A stretch of DNA of 35,912 bases from Candidatus Gastranaerophilales bacterium (GTDB lineage: Bacteria; Cyanobacteriota; Vampirovibrionia; Gastranaerophilales; Gastranaerophilaceae), in contig CALVCR010000119.1 of NCBI GenBank assembly GCA_944326125.1, positions 1-35,912 on the forward strand. The letters are read 5' to 3'. A model generated the notes under the pieces. It was not told the origin of the DNA and searched no databases. It worked only from the letters and a program-made list of their open reading frames with translations. The translations under genes and the position numbers were made by a program. Below, piece after piece: positions 24,639 to 33,407 of the stretch; position 1 is the first letter of the stretch, and the number at the start of each line of letters is the position of its first letter.

Positions 24639-24666
24639 GTGACTCTTGAGTTGTGACTCGTGAGTC
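24639..24666. repeat. 14-bp tandem repeat between rpmD and rplO
   Basis: GTGACTCTTGAGTT (24639-24652) followed directly by GTGACTCGTGAGTC (24653-24666), 12 of 14 identical. The second unit contains a perfect palindrome, GACTC-GT-GAGTC. Confidence 0.7.
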
Positions 24667-24715
24667 GATTATTACGTAATTGTTATTTATTTGCGATTTT
24701 AAATCACTAATATAA

Positions 24716-24901
24716 TTACTCAACTACTTCAACAAGGTGTGAAATCTTTCTGGCCATACCCATAATAGTAGGGCTGTCATAGTGTTCAACAACCTGGTTG
24801 AGTTTTTTCAACCCGAGAGCTTGTGCAACTTTGCGTTGTGATTCCGGGCATCCGATTAAACTTCTTACAAGTTTTATTTTTATTTGTTTTGTCTTAGCCA
24901 T
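24716..24901 (-). CDS. rpmD: 50S ribosomal protein L30
   Basis: 61 aa, the standard bacterial length. Sequence pattern IKIKLVRSLIGCPESQRKVAQALGLKKLNQVVEH, then PTIMGMARKISHLVEVVE. Between rpsE and rplO, the canonical position. From general knowledge, photosynthetic cyanobacteria usually lack L30, so its presence matters for the lineage assignment. Confidence 0.95.
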   Translation of the reverse strand: MAKTKQIKIKLVRSLIGCPESQRKVAQALGLKKLNQVVEHYDSPTIMGMARKISHLVEVVE

Positions 24902-24951
24902 TTTATTTTATCCTTATTATTTCATCTTTAAACTATATCTTGAATAGCCTA

Positions 24952-25608
24952 TTAGTTTAATAATTCGGCCATTGTTAATCCGCGTTTTTTAGCAACTTCG
25001 CTAAACGGTCTTAAAGATTTAAGAGCTTCCAGAGTTGCATTAGCTGCGTTAAGCGGAGATTTTGAACCCAAAGATTTTGAAAGAATATTTTCAATACCTG
25101 CAAGTTCAAGAACTGAACGAACAGCACCGCCCGCAATAATACCGGTACCTTGAGAAGCCGGTCTTAACATAACTGCACCTGCTCCAGAACGGCCTGTGAT
25201 AGGATGCGGAATAGTTGTCTTAAAGATAGGAACTGTAATTAAGTTCTTTCTGCCGTCAGCTATAGCTTTTTGGATAGCAATAATAACTTCTGAAGCTTTA
25301 GCACAACCTACACCAACTTGTCCTTTTTGGTTTCCTACAATAACGATAGCTCTGAAGCTTAATTTTTTACCGCCCTTTACAACCTTTGTTACACGGCGGA
25401 TTTGAACAACCTGTTCTTTCCATTCTGATTCAGGTTTTGCTTCCTGAGTTTCTACTTTTTTCTTTCTTGAACGTTGTTTTTTTGCAGGAAGTTCTGTAAC
25501 AACTTCTTCTGCAGCTTCTGTTGATTCTTCAACTACTGTTTCAGCATTTTCTTCTGCAACAGTTTCAACAGTTTCTTCGACTTGTGTCTCTAATTTTTCT
25601 TCTGACAT
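24952..25608 (-). CDS. rpsE: 30S ribosomal protein S5 with acidic N-terminal extension
   Basis: 218 aa from the ATG at 25608 ([17 protein letters not shown]), preceded by AAGG at 6 nt. Residues ~1-40 are Glu/Val/Thr-rich and very acidic, then a basic patch (KKQRSRKKK) leads into the S5 core. The core has [37 protein letters not shown] and the C-terminal [24 protein letters not shown]. The core is normal; bacterial S5 is usually ~165-175 aa, so the extension adds about 45 residues. It heads the short operon rpsE-rpmD-rplO-secY. Confidence 0.96.
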   Translation of the reverse strand: MSEEKLETQVEETVETVAEENAETVVEESTEAAEEVVTELPAKKQRSRKKKVETQEAKPESEWKEQVVQIRRVTKVVKGGKKLSFRAIVIVGNQKGQVGVGCAKASEVIIAIQKAIADGRKNLITVPIFKTTIPHPITGRSGAGAVMLRPASQGTGIIAGGAVRSVLELAGIENILSKSLGSKSPLNAANATLEALKSLRPFSEVAKKRGLTMAELLN

Positions 25609-25677
25609 GTTATACCTTTCTTGTTTTCTAACATTGAGTACATTACACATTATTTATACAACTGAATACCTAAACAT

Positions 25678-25723
25678 AAAAAACACCCCCAAACAGGCAT
25701 TTACAGTATATTCAATTGTGGGT
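25678..25723 (-). terminator. Probable terminator or leader attenuator between yuiD-like gene and rpsE
   Basis: On the minus strand ACCCACAA pairs with TTTGGGGGT (one mismatch) across a 22-nt loop and is followed by six T residues. It lies 70 bp after the upstream gene's stop and 70 bp before the rpsE ATG. It could end the first operon or attenuate the second. Confidence 0.45.
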
Positions 25724-25793
25724 TACTTTTCTGACAAAAAAAGTTTATCTTAAACACAGCTAAAATGCAAGTTATTTGTAAAGATTCCTTAAG

Positions 25794-26267
25794 TTATACA
25801 GCAAAAGAGGCAAGGAAATTGTGCATATAGTATGCATATATAATACCAAAAATTGCACCTACAAATACCTGCAGCGGAGTATGCCCCAATAGCTCTTTTA
25901 ATTTACCCCCCGCTTCCTGAAGATCTTGTTTATAAATATCCATAATAATTCTGTTTAAGCATGCCGCTTGCTTTCCTGCAGCACGCCTTACGCCGGCTGC
26001 GTCATACATTACAATAAAAGCAAATCCCAGAGCCACCGCAAATATAACAGAGTCAAAACCATTCAACAAACCGACTCCGGTAGATAAGCTCATCACCCCT
26101 GCGGCATGTGAACTCGGCATACCGCCTGTTGTAGTGAATAATCTTAAATCAACCTGTCTTTTTACAATCAGATGAAAAAAGAATTTTATTATCTGAGCAA
26201 CAACCACACTTGAAAACGAAACCAAGATAATTTCATAACCCGTATTATAAATTTGACTAAAATCCAT
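25794..26267 (-). CDS. Divergent PAP2 family membrane protein (DUF212, YuiD-like)
   Basis: 157 aa with about four transmembrane segments. Family motifs: TTTGGMPSSHAAGVMSL, YDAAGVRRAAGKQAACLN and ELLGHTPLQV. These resemble the PAP2 phosphatase active site, suggesting a lipid-phosphate substrate; no reaction is established. Its ATG directly abuts the prenyl synthase stop codon. That pairing makes a polyprenyl phosphate a plausible substrate, as an inference. Confidence 0.9.
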   Translation of the reverse strand: MDFSQIYNTGYEIILVSFSSVVVAQIIKFFFHLIVKRQVDLRLFTTTGGMPSSHAAGVMSLSTGVGLLNGFDSVIFAVALGFAFIVMYDAAGVRRAAGKQAACLNRIIMDIYKQDLQEAGGKLKELLGHTPLQVFVGAIFGIIYAYYMHNFLASFAV

Positions 26268-27137
26268 CTAGACTCCCGACAATCTGTCTCTTAACTTATT
26301 TAAAATCTCATTAATAACTTTCGAATCGTACTTGTCAATTATATCACAACAATCTTTAATCATGGAATTAAACTTCTGTTTAGCGTTTTCAAGACCGTAC
26401 AACGAAACATAGGTGAGTTTTCCGCTGTTTTTATCTTTGCCTACGGTTTTGCCCAGCTCTTCAAAGGTAGAAATTTCATCCATTATATCGTCATAAATCT
26501 GAAATGCGAGCCCGAATTTCTTCGCAAAATTATCCATTTCTTCAATAACCTCTTTCGAAGCATCTGCTATAATAGCTCCGCACCTTACGGCAAGCCTGAA
26601 AAGTACGGCTGTTTTATTCAAATGTATAAAATTCAGAGTTTCTTCGGGGGATTTAACGTATTTTCCCCCTTCTGATTCTATATCCACTACCTGACCGGCA
26701 ATAAGGCCGTAAGCTCCGGCAAATTTTGTATACTCGTGTATAATTCTTACAAGCTGCTCAGGAGTAAGCCCTTCTGATTTTTCAAGAATTGTCTGAGGGG
26801 CAAAAGTTAAAAGGGCATCTCCGGCAAGGACTGCGTTTGCTTCGCCAAACACTTTATGATTAGACGGCTTACCCCGTCTGAAATCATCATTATCCATACA
26901 CGGAAGATCATCGTGAATTAAGCTTTGCACATGAAGCATCTCAATAGCACATGCGGTCGGCATTGCTTTCAGCATATCCCCGCCGAGCATTCTCACTGTT
27001 TCAAGACACATTACGGGTCTGAGTCTTTTACCCGGCAAAGAAAGCGTGTATTTCATTGCCTTAAATATATCTTCCGGATAACTAATCGGCAGATACTCAT
27101 CTAAATACCCATCAACAAGCTTAATCAATTCTTTCAT
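26268..27137 (-). CDS. crtE: Polyprenyl diphosphate synthase (GGPP/FPP synthase type)
   Basis: 289 aa trans-prenyltransferase elongating allylic diphosphates with IPP. First aspartate-rich motif DDLPCMDNDDFRRGKP, followed by NHKVFGEANAVLAGDALL; second motif DDIMDE. The first motif has the two-residue insertion of the bacterial IspA/CrtE class. The residue five before the first Asp is Gln rather than an aromatic (VQSLIHDD), which allows a longer C20 product, so GGPP is favoured over FPP. Overlaps rsgA by 17 bp. Confidence 0.9.
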   Translation of the reverse strand: MKELIKLVDGYLDEYLPISYPEDIFKAMKYTLSLPGKRLRPVMCLETVRMLGGDMLKAMPTACAIEMLHVQSLIHDDLPCMDNDDFRRGKPSNHKVFGEANAVLAGDALLTFAPQTILEKSEGLTPEQLVRIIHEYTKFAGAYGLIAGQVVDIESEGGKYVKSPEETLNFIHLNKTAVLFRLAVRCGAIIADASKEVIEEMDNFAKKFGLAFQIYDDIMDEISTFEELGKTVGKDKNSGKLTYVSLYGLENAKQKFNSMIKDCCDIIDKYDSKVINEILNKLRDRLSGV

Positions 27138-28125
27138 CTTCTATATCCTTATAAACATTTTGATTTACTGTGTTTCTTGCCTTCTGTCTTTTTTTTGAAC
27201 TTATTTTTGCGGCTGTTCTGTTATTAATCTTCTTTAAAGAAGTTTCTGTCTTTATTCCCTGATATTTAACTTTCTCTTTATATTCTTTAGCTTCTTCAAC
27301 AAACTCTTTATAGCTTTCATATCTTGTAATATCTATACTGTCAAGATGTTCTTTGACCGCACATCCGGACTCAGAAATATGCAAGCAGTCCGGGAATTTA
27401 CATCTTCCTTTATATTTATAAATTTCATCAAACAAAGAATCCACTTCGCCCGGCAGCAAAAAGTCGAATTTAAGATTACTGAAGCCGGGGGTATCGACTA
27501 ACCTTGAGTCTTTATCAATATTTATAATCTCACAGTGCCTTGTTGTGTGAGTACCTCTTTGGGTTTTCTTACTAACCTCTTTTGTCCTTAAATTTACCCC
27601 TTCCGGGCAGACTGCATTAATAAGACTTGATTTTCCTACCCCTGATGCTCCGCACAGAACGGAAGTTTTTCCTTTCAAAATTTCTCTAAACTCTTCCACT
27701 CCGTCTCCCTCAAGTGCGGAGGTAAATAAAATATCAAATCCTAACGGTTCATAAATTGAAAAAACTTTTTCAATGGTGGAATCATCATTTGATAAATCGT
27801 TTTTATTAAAACACAATACCGTTTTAAGCCCATGGTATTTTGCAAAAGCAATATAACGGTTAAGCTGCGAAAAACTCAATTCCGGCTCTTTAACCGCAGA
27901 AATTATAATAACCTGATCGATATTAGCTGCTGAGGGACGAGGAATATGATTATAGCGAGGGAGAATTTTTTCTATGGCTCCGTTTTCAAATTCCACAAAA
28001 TCTCCTACATAAACCTTTTGCTTCTGCTTTTTTAAAATCTCACGAAGCTTGCATTCGTAAGATTTACCCTCTGAGTTTACATAATAAAAATCAGAATGTA
28101 TCTTAAAAATCTGTCCTTTCTGCAT
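27121..28125 (-). CDS. rsgA: Ribosome small-subunit-dependent GTPase RsgA
   Basis: 334 aa circularly permuted GTPase for late 30S maturation. OB fold ~1-70, then permuted motifs: G4 CFNKNDL, G5 TSALEGDG, G1 CGASGVGKSSLIN, G2 RGTHTTRH, G3 DTPGFSNL. The C-terminal zinc knuckle is CKFPDCLHISESGCAVKEHL. A Lys/Arg-rich tail (~298-322, KKINNRTAAKISSKKRQKAR) follows. No Shine-Dalgarno: the -10 ends 7 nt before the ATG. First gene of the operon with the prenyl synthase and YuiD-like genes. Confidence 0.96.
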   Translation of the reverse strand: MQKGQIFKIHSDFYYVNSEGKSYECKLREILKKQKQKVYVGDFVEFENGAIEKILPRYNHIPRPSAANIDQVIIISAVKEPELSFSQLNRYIAFAKYHGLKTVLCFNKNDLSNDDSTIEKVFSIYEPLGFDILFTSALEGDGVEEFREILKGKTSVLCGASGVGKSSLINAVCPEGVNLRTKEVSKKTQRGTHTTRHCEIINIDKDSRLVDTPGFSNLKFDFLLPGEVDSLFDEIYKYKGRCKFPDCLHISESGCAVKEHLDSIDITRYESYKEFVEEAKEYKEKVKYQGIKTETSLKKINNRTAAKISSKKRQKARNTVNQNVYKDIEDERID

Positions 28126-28132
28126 AGGTTTA

Positions 28133-28162
28133 ATTCTACCATGTACAGAATTTATGTTACAA
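28133..28162 (-). promoter_or_regulatory. Extended -10 promoter abutting rsgA
   Basis: On the minus strand TTGTAA (28162-28157), an 18-nt spacer ending TGG, and TAGAAT (28138-28133), then 7 nt and the ATG. Spacing and the TTGTAACAT and TGG elements match the promoter at 577-606. Confidence 0.65.
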
Positions 28163-28248
28163 GTTTATAAATATAGCTTAATCTTATATACGATTTTAGA
28201 AAAATAGTGTATAATGATTTTACACACCACATAGGCTAAGGGGAAAAT

Positions 28249-28710
28249 ATGAGAATTATTGAAGGTTTATTAACTGTCACAAATGAAAAATTTTGTATAG
28301 TAGTATCAAGATTCAATGAATTTATATCAGCAAAGCTTCTTTCCGGAGCTCTTGATGAGTTAAAAAGACACGGAGTATCAGAAGAGAATATAGATGTTGT
28401 ATGGTGTCCCGGAGCATTTGAGATACCGCTTGTTTCAAAAAAATGCGCTCAAACGGGAAAATATAATGCAGTTATAGCACTAGGCGCCGTAATAAAAGGC
28501 TCAACTTCTCATTATGATTATGTTTGCGCAGAAGTTTCAAAAGGAGTTGCTTCTGTCGCACTTGATACAGGTGTTCCTGTAATATTCGGGGTTCTTACTA
28601 CCGACAACATTGAACAAGCAATTGAAAGAGCCGGAACAAAATCCGGAAACAAAGGGTCTGATGCTGCTAAATCAGCTATTGAAATGGCAAGTTTAGTCAG
28701 CAAAATATAA
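28249..28710 (+). CDS. ribH: 6,7-dimethyl-8-ribityllumazine synthase
   Basis: 153 aa, the usual length. It condenses 3,4-dihydroxybutanone 4-phosphate with the ribitylamino-pyrimidine in riboflavin synthesis and forms 60-mer or decamer shells. Motifs: [35 protein letters not shown] with the catalytic His, and [13 protein letters not shown]. Ribosome-binding site AGGGGA. A TATAAT box is at 28211-28216. No other rib gene is nearby and I see no FMN-riboswitch sequence upstream. Confidence 0.96.
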   Translation: MRIIEGLLTVTNEKFCIVVSRFNEFISAKLLSGALDELKRHGVSEENIDVVWCPGAFEIPLVSKKCAQTGKYNAVIALGAVIKGSTSHYDYVCAEVSKGVASVALDTGVPVIFGVLTTDNIEQAIERAGTKSGNKGSDAAKSAIEMASLVSKI

Positions 28711-28763
28711 TTAGTGTTTATTATTCAGATAACGGCTGCAAATCGGTCAGAAGGAGTGTGTGC

Positions 28764-29657
28764 ATGAGCGACATTATTACAGAGTACAGGAACGAAAATA
28801 CTAAAAACATTGATTTGCTATCCACAATTGATATTGTAAGAAAAATCAATGAAGAAGATCAGATTGTAGCCCGTGCGGTTGAAGATGAAAGTGCTAATAT
28901 CGCCCGAGCAATAGATATTATTGCAAAACAATTTCTTGTAGGAGGTAAATTGTATTACTTCGGCGCAGGTACTTCCGGAAGACTGGGCGTACTGGATGCA
29001 TCCGAGTGTCCGCCTACTTTTGGGGTTGAACCGGATATGGTAGTCGGAATTATTTCCGGCGGAGATGCCGCATTAAGACACTCTATTGAAGGAGCTGAAG
29101 ACAATTTTAACCTTGGTGTTGAAGATGCTAAAGTTCTTACAAAAGATGATGTATGTGTTGCTATTTCGGCAAGCGGGAATCCTAAATATCTGCTTGGCGT
29201 ATTATCCGAAGCTGAAAAGATTGGCTGCAAAACCATTGCACTTACCTGCAACCATAAAGCTGCAATACTTGAGGAAGTAGGGCTTGGTATCTGTGTAGAA
29301 GTAGGGCCGGAAGTTATAGCAGGCTCCAGCAGAATGAAAGCCGGAACCGCACAAAAAATGGTTCTTAATATGCTTACAACAGGAGCTATGATTAAAATCG
29401 GCAAAACATACGAAAACTTTATGATTGACCTTCTGCCTACAAATGAAAAACTTAAAGACAGAGCCATAAGAATAGTTTCAGAAATAGCAAACGTAAGCCA
29501 CACAGATGCATTAAAAACACTGCTTGAATGTGACTGGTCAGTAAAAACAGCTATTCTTATGATTCAATGCAAACTCTCAAAAGACAATGCAAAAGAACTC
29601 TTAAGACGAAACTGCGGAGTTTTAAGAAGGGCTCTCGCAAACTTTTCAAAAGCATAA
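28764..29657 (+). CDS. murQ: N-acetylmuramic acid 6-phosphate etherase
   Basis: 297 aa from the ATG at 28764, with AAGGAG 7 nt upstream; a GTG two codons earlier is less likely. MurQ cleaves the lactyl ether of MurNAc-6-P to give GlcNAc-6-P, a step in wall-sugar recycling. SIS-domain motifs: YFGAGTSGRLGVLDASECPPTFG with the catalytic Glu, SASGNPKYLLG, and EVIAGSSRMKAGTAQKMVLNM. Neither a MurNAc transporter nor AnmK is adjacent. Confidence 0.96.
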   Translation: MSDIITEYRNENTKNIDLLSTIDIVRKINEEDQIVARAVEDESANIARAIDIIAKQFLVGGKLYYFGAGTSGRLGVLDASECPPTFGVEPDMVVGIISGGDAALRHSIEGAEDNFNLGVEDAKVLTKDDVCVAISASGNPKYLLGVLSEAEKIGCKTIALTCNHKAAILEEVGLGICVEVGPEVIAGSSRMKAGTAQKMVLNMLTTGAMIKIGKTYENFMIDLLPTNEKLKDRAIRIVSEIANVSHTDALKTLLECDWSVKTAILMIQCKLSKDNAKELLRRNCGVLRRALANFSKA

Positions 29658-29659
29658 GT

Positions 29660-31225
29660 TTATTTAAAGAAACCGGTAACAAATCCTTTTTGTGCATTCA
29701 TCCAATGCTCTTCAAGAAGATTGAATGTTAATGAATCCTTTTTAAATTTGCTTAAAGTTTTTTCGTAATAATCCTGAGCTTTTTCTAAAGCTGCAGCACG
29801 TTTTTTTGGCTTCAAATCTCTTGTAGCCATAATAACTCTGTATATGTTACGTTTCATCAGTCCTCTTATTGTCGGATCAACAATCGCATTGGCTGCGGCT
29901 GATGCGTAATCCTTGTTTTTTAAGTCTTCTTTAAGATTAAGACAAGGAGAATCCGCACGTTCCAAGCCCTCAACACCTTTATTAAAAACTATATCGATAA
30001 TAGCTTCCTGAATTGATAAAGGTGCTTTATCAAAATCTTTGCCAAAATAATATCTCGCATCCTGTTTAGCAAGCATTAAATCCTGTGCAAGTATTAAATA
30101 AGCTTCATCTTCCGTTATTTCAATAGAATCTTTATTTTTAGAATTCATTTCTACGCCAAAAACACGTCCCGTATGTCCAAAACCGATAGTTAAATAACCT
30201 TTAGGGTGAGCCCTGTCTTTAACCCCGTCATAATATGGTTTTAAATCCGGCTTAGAGTGTCTTCCCTCAATTCCAAACAGAATATCTTCTATATAAGCTT
30301 TAGATACACCTATCTGTTCCGAAATACCTTCTAATGAAGAGCTGTTTAATTTAGTAACGACCTGATATTCAGGAATTTTGACAGTTTCTCCGGGTTTTAA
30401 AGATCTTACTATGACTTCACCTTTTCTGTTTGTAGATTTCAACTGTGGATTAGCCTCTAATAATCTATACATGGATATACCCAGCATGTTTGCCAGCTTT
30501 GCAGGGTTTTTCATACCTTCCTCAACAATATATTCATGCTCCGGTATAGTTTGAATATTATCCTCAAGGATTTTGGTCTTATGTTTAACCTTTGGGATTG
30601 TAATTTCTGAGCCCTGATTAAGTTCCGGATTTTCTACTAAACCAGGGTTCTTTTTAAGTAAAGCATCCATTGATACATTAAATTTCTTTGAAATCTGCTC
30701 TAAAGTATCACCTCTTTCCACCTGATATGGAAATTCCGGAGTTTTATACTTTATTTTCTTTTTAGGTTTAATTTTTTGCCACAAACGAGAGAAAAAAGGC
30801 TCTCGAATCTCTGCAAACGACAGTGTGTCAATTTCGCCGGTTTCTTTATTTTTAACTCTGTATCTGAAAGAATAATCCCTGACTCGGACTTTTCTTAATT
30901 TTATATCCTTTGAATCACCGTAATTTTCTTTAAGAAGTTCTTTCAGCTCTTTTTTTGATAAATCATATAAATCATTTGAGTCAATTCTGCTGTTATAATT
31001 GTCTTTCAAAGCCAGCTGGCTAAAGATTGAGACATGTTCATCAGATAGCTGTATATCATTAACAACTTTACCTTCACCAATTTCTTCACCTTCTGCATCC
31101 AGTTCAAATAGCCGGATAACAGAATCTTGTATAACATATTTCTTGTCATTCGCAATAATGGTACAATTCGGTAAATCCAATGTACTCTTCTGGTTTGAAT
31201 CTGTATTTATAAATGAGTATAACAC
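29660..31225 (-). CDS. LysM and GH24 lysozyme-like protein without signal peptide
   Basis: 521 aa from GTG at 31225, with AAGGAG 5 nt upstream; no in-frame ATG is nearby. Residues 1-150 are unrecognised. A LysM repeat lies at ~165-211 (YQVERGDTLEQISKKFNVSMDALLKKNPG...ITIPK) and a second LysM-like segment at ~230-286. From ~310 comes a phage-type (GH24) lysozyme fold. Candidate T4-lysozyme-equivalent residues are E320 (FGIEG), D333 (YYD) and T346 in GYLTIGFGHTG. The C-terminal ~100 residues are helical and basic. There is no signal peptide or membrane helix, so the protein needs another export route or acts inside. Its 3' end nearly abuts convergent murQ. Confidence 0.85.
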   Translation of the reverse strand: MLYSFINTDSNQKSTLDLPNCTIIANDKKYVIQDSVIRLFELDAEGEEIGEGKVVNDIQLSDEHVSIFSQLALKDNYNSRIDSNDLYDLSKKELKELLKENYGDSKDIKLRKVRVRDYSFRYRVKNKETGEIDTLSFAEIREPFFSRLWQKIKPKKKIKYKTPEFPYQVERGDTLEQISKKFNVSMDALLKKNPGLVENPELNQGSEITIPKVKHKTKILEDNIQTIPEHEYIVEEGMKNPAKLANMLGISMYRLLEANPQLKSTNRKGEVIVRSLKPGETVKIPEYQVVTKLNSSSLEGISEQIGVSKAYIEDILFGIEGRHSKPDLKPYYDGVKDRAHPKGYLTIGFGHTGRVFGVEMNSKNKDSIEITEDEAYLILAQDLMLAKQDARYYFGKDFDKAPLSIQEAIIDIVFNKGVEGLERADSPCLNLKEDLKNKDYASAAANAIVDPTIRGLMKRNIYRVIMATRDLKPKKRAAALEKAQDYYEKTLSKFKKDSLTFNLLEEHWMNAQKGFVTGFFK

Positions 31226-31318
31226 ATTATCTCCTTCTATAACCGATATTTTTCAAATAATCTCAACACTCTATACAACGGCACTTCTTTTTAAATCTTT
31301 AAGAAATTTATATATATT

Positions 31319-31334
31319 GTTACAAAATTTAATA
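31319..31334 (-). promoter_or_regulatory. TTAAATTTTGTAAC motif upstream of the lysozyme-like gene
   Basis: Reads TTAAATTTTGTAAC on the minus strand, about 94 nt before the GTG, and continues into a TGTAACAATATATATA 16-mer that is repeated exactly at 34506-34521. Confidence 0.35.
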
Positions 31335-31371
31335 TTTACTGCTATATCTGCTTTTAAGCAGTTAATTATAG

Positions 31372-31377
31372 TATAAT
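31372..31377 (+). promoter_or_regulatory. Candidate -10 of gpsA
   Basis: TATAAT 38 nt before the gpsA ATG, with TAGGAGGAG as a strong ribosome-binding site. A CTGCTTTTAAGCAG palindrome (31348-31361) lies over the -35 region, where no clear hexamer is seen. Confidence 0.4.
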
Positions 31378-31414
31378 TAATATTATAGATTGACAGCTAG
31401 GAGGAGCACACTTT

Positions 31415-32416
31415 ATGAAACTGACTGTATTAGGTCCGGGATGCTGGGGTTTAACACTTGCCTGGCTATTAAATGATAACTTTGATGAAATTGTTGTCTG
31501 GGGCAGAGAATCAGATTTATATGAAGATTTAATAGTTAATAAACACTGTTCAAAACCGCTTGAAGTACAGTTGGATAAAAAGGTGGAAATCACCTCTGAC
31601 TTAAAAAAAGCTATAAACGGAGCGGATATTATATTATCAGTTGTTGCAACAAGCGGAGTACGTCCGGTATGCGAACAGCTGAAAACAGCCGGTATTAACC
31701 CGAATACACCACTTGTTAATGCATCAAAAGGGTTAGAATTAAATACTCTTATGAGAATGTCCGAGGTCATCAAAGATGTCCTTCCCGAACAAAAGGTTGT
31801 AATCCTCTCGGGTCCGACCCTGGCTAAGGAAGTTCTTCAAGGAAAACCTACTGCGGCATCAGTTGCCTGCGAAGATATGGAAACCGCCGAATTTGTACAA
31901 AAAGCCTGCAATGTACCAAACAGGTTTAGGTTATACACAAATAATGACGTAATCGGAGTTGAACTCGGAGGAAGCCTTAAAAACGTTATCGCAATTGCTT
32001 CCGGTTTTGCTCACACAATGGAGCTGGGCGACAACTGCATGGGCAGCCTGTTAACCCGCGGTATGGCAGAAATTGTACGACTTTCAGTAAAACTTGGCGC
32101 AAATCCTTCAACACTCTACGGACTTTCCGGAATGGGAGACTTGATTGCAACCTGCTCAAGCCCTATGTCAAGAAATTACACAGTAGGTTCTATGTTAGGC
32201 AGAGGGAAAAAAATAAATGATATTTTAAATGAGCTTGGCTCTGTCGCTGAAGGGGTTAAAACCTCTAAAGCGGTATGTGATCTTGCTCAAAAATTAGGGG
32301 TGGAAGTTCCTGTCTCAAACGCTATCTATGAAGCTGTATACACAGATATTACCCCGCAAGAAGTTTTATCAAAATTAATGAACAGAAAGCTTAAAAAGGA
32401 AGAAAGTTATGATTAA
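31415..32416 (+). CDS. gpsA: Glycerol-3-phosphate dehydrogenase [NAD(P)+]
   Basis: 333 aa. It reduces dihydroxyacetone phosphate to sn-glycerol 3-phosphate for phospholipid synthesis. N-terminal Rossmann motif GPGCWGLTLA, then NASKGLE, SGPTLAKEV and the catalytic-lysine region GVELGGSLKNVIAIASG, with LSGMGDLIATC. Full length. Overlaps ricT by 8 bp. Confidence 0.97.
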   Translation: MKLTVLGPGCWGLTLAWLLNDNFDEIVVWGRESDLYEDLIVNKHCSKPLEVQLDKKVEITSDLKKAINGADIILSVVATSGVRPVCEQLKTAGINPNTPLVNASKGLELNTLMRMSEVIKDVLPEQKVVILSGPTLAKEVLQGKPTAASVACEDMETAEFVQKACNVPNRFRLYTNNDVIGVELGGSLKNVIAIASGFAHTMELGDNCMGSLLTRGMAEIVRLSVKLGANPSTLYGLSGMGDLIATCSSPMSRNYTVGSMLGRGKKINDILNELGSVAEGVKTSKAVCDLAQKLGVEVPVSNAIYEAVYTDITPQEVLSKLMNRKLKKEESYD

Positions 32417-33347
32417 ATACGCGGTTCACTATCTCAAAAACACTTTCGTTCCTTTAAAAGGAGCTGACGGAGAATCAGTTCCGAATATAGACGGCAAACT
32501 TGTTCTTGCACGAACAGAAAAAGGCGAAGAGGTTCTTAAAGCTTTTCTCGTAAACCCTGAAGTTGCAAAAAAATTTGAAAAATCAGGTAAGACACCTGAA
32601 CCTTTTGAGTTCATAAGAGTTATGACTCAAGAAGATATGATGATTTATGAAGAGATAAAAAAAGAAGAAGTAACTTCTTTCTTCAAGTGCAAAGAACTTG
32701 TAAAAAAACATAATCTTAACATGAATCTTGTCCAATGCCGTTTGACTTTTGACAGAAGAAAAATTTCTTTTTATTATACGGCACCTGAAAGAGTCGACTT
32801 TAGAGAACTCTTAAAAGACTTAACTCAAGTCTTTAAAAGAATGCGTATAGATTTAAGACACATAGGAGTAAGGGATGAATCCTCAATAATGGATGGAACA
32901 GGTATCTGCGGAAAGCCGTTCTGCTGCTCCTCTTACTTGAGAAAATTTGAGTCCATTAATGTGAAACTGGCTAAAGATCAGGGAATGCCTATTGCACCGT
33001 CTAAAATTTCAGGAACTTGCGGCAGACTATTATGCTGCTTAACCTATGAGTATTCTAATTATATTGAAGCTGCAAAAGGAATGCCTCCTGTAGGATCAAC
33101 CGTTATGACCCCTGCCGGCCTCGGCAAAGTCTGCTTTATCCAATTCCTTAATAATTCGGTTGCCGTAAAATTTGAAGACGGTAAAATTAAAGAATTTGAT
33201 AAAACAGAAATTGAAATGGTTGATGCAGATGTTAATGTCGACATTGAAATTTCTAGAATTACAAACTATACAACTGATGAAAAAGTTGATGCAAAACAGC
33301 TTAAACAACTTGAAGATGACAGAAATAGTTCAACCGGTAACGTATAG
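32409..33347 (+). CDS. ricT: PSP1-domain protein RicT (YaaT-like)
   Basis: 312 aa. Conserved PSP1 core: VQCRLTFDRRKISFYYTAPERVDFRELLKDL, RIDLRHIGVRDE, and the cysteine cluster GICGKPFCCSSYL / GTCGRLLCCLTYEY. In Bacillus, RicT with RicA/RicF carries Fe-S clusters and tunes RNase Y. The cysteines here fit cluster binding. The extra 60 N-terminal residues are unrecognised. It overlaps the end of gpsA. Confidence 0.92.
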   Translation: MIKYAVHYLKNTFVPLKGADGESVPNIDGKLVLARTEKGEEVLKAFLVNPEVAKKFEKSGKTPEPFEFIRVMTQEDMMIYEEIKKEEVTSFFKCKELVKKHNLNMNLVQCRLTFDRRKISFYYTAPERVDFRELLKDLTQVFKRMRIDLRHIGVRDESSIMDGTGICGKPFCCSSYLRKFESINVKLAKDQGMPIAPSKISGTCGRLLCCLTYEYSNYIEAAKGMPPVGSTVMTPAGLGKVCFIQFLNNSVAVKFEDGKIKEFDKTEIEMVDADVNVDIEISRITNYTTDEKVDAKQLKQLEDDRNSSTGNV

Positions 33348-33407
33348 AAAAATATTATCTAGAGGAATTACCCCTCTGACAGAGAAGTATAAAATAAGGA
33401 GTTTATT

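Noticed and set aside
28141-28248. FMN riboswitch before ribH
   Set aside because: The leader after the TATAAT box is only about 30 nt and lacks the conserved RFN-element sequence blocks.
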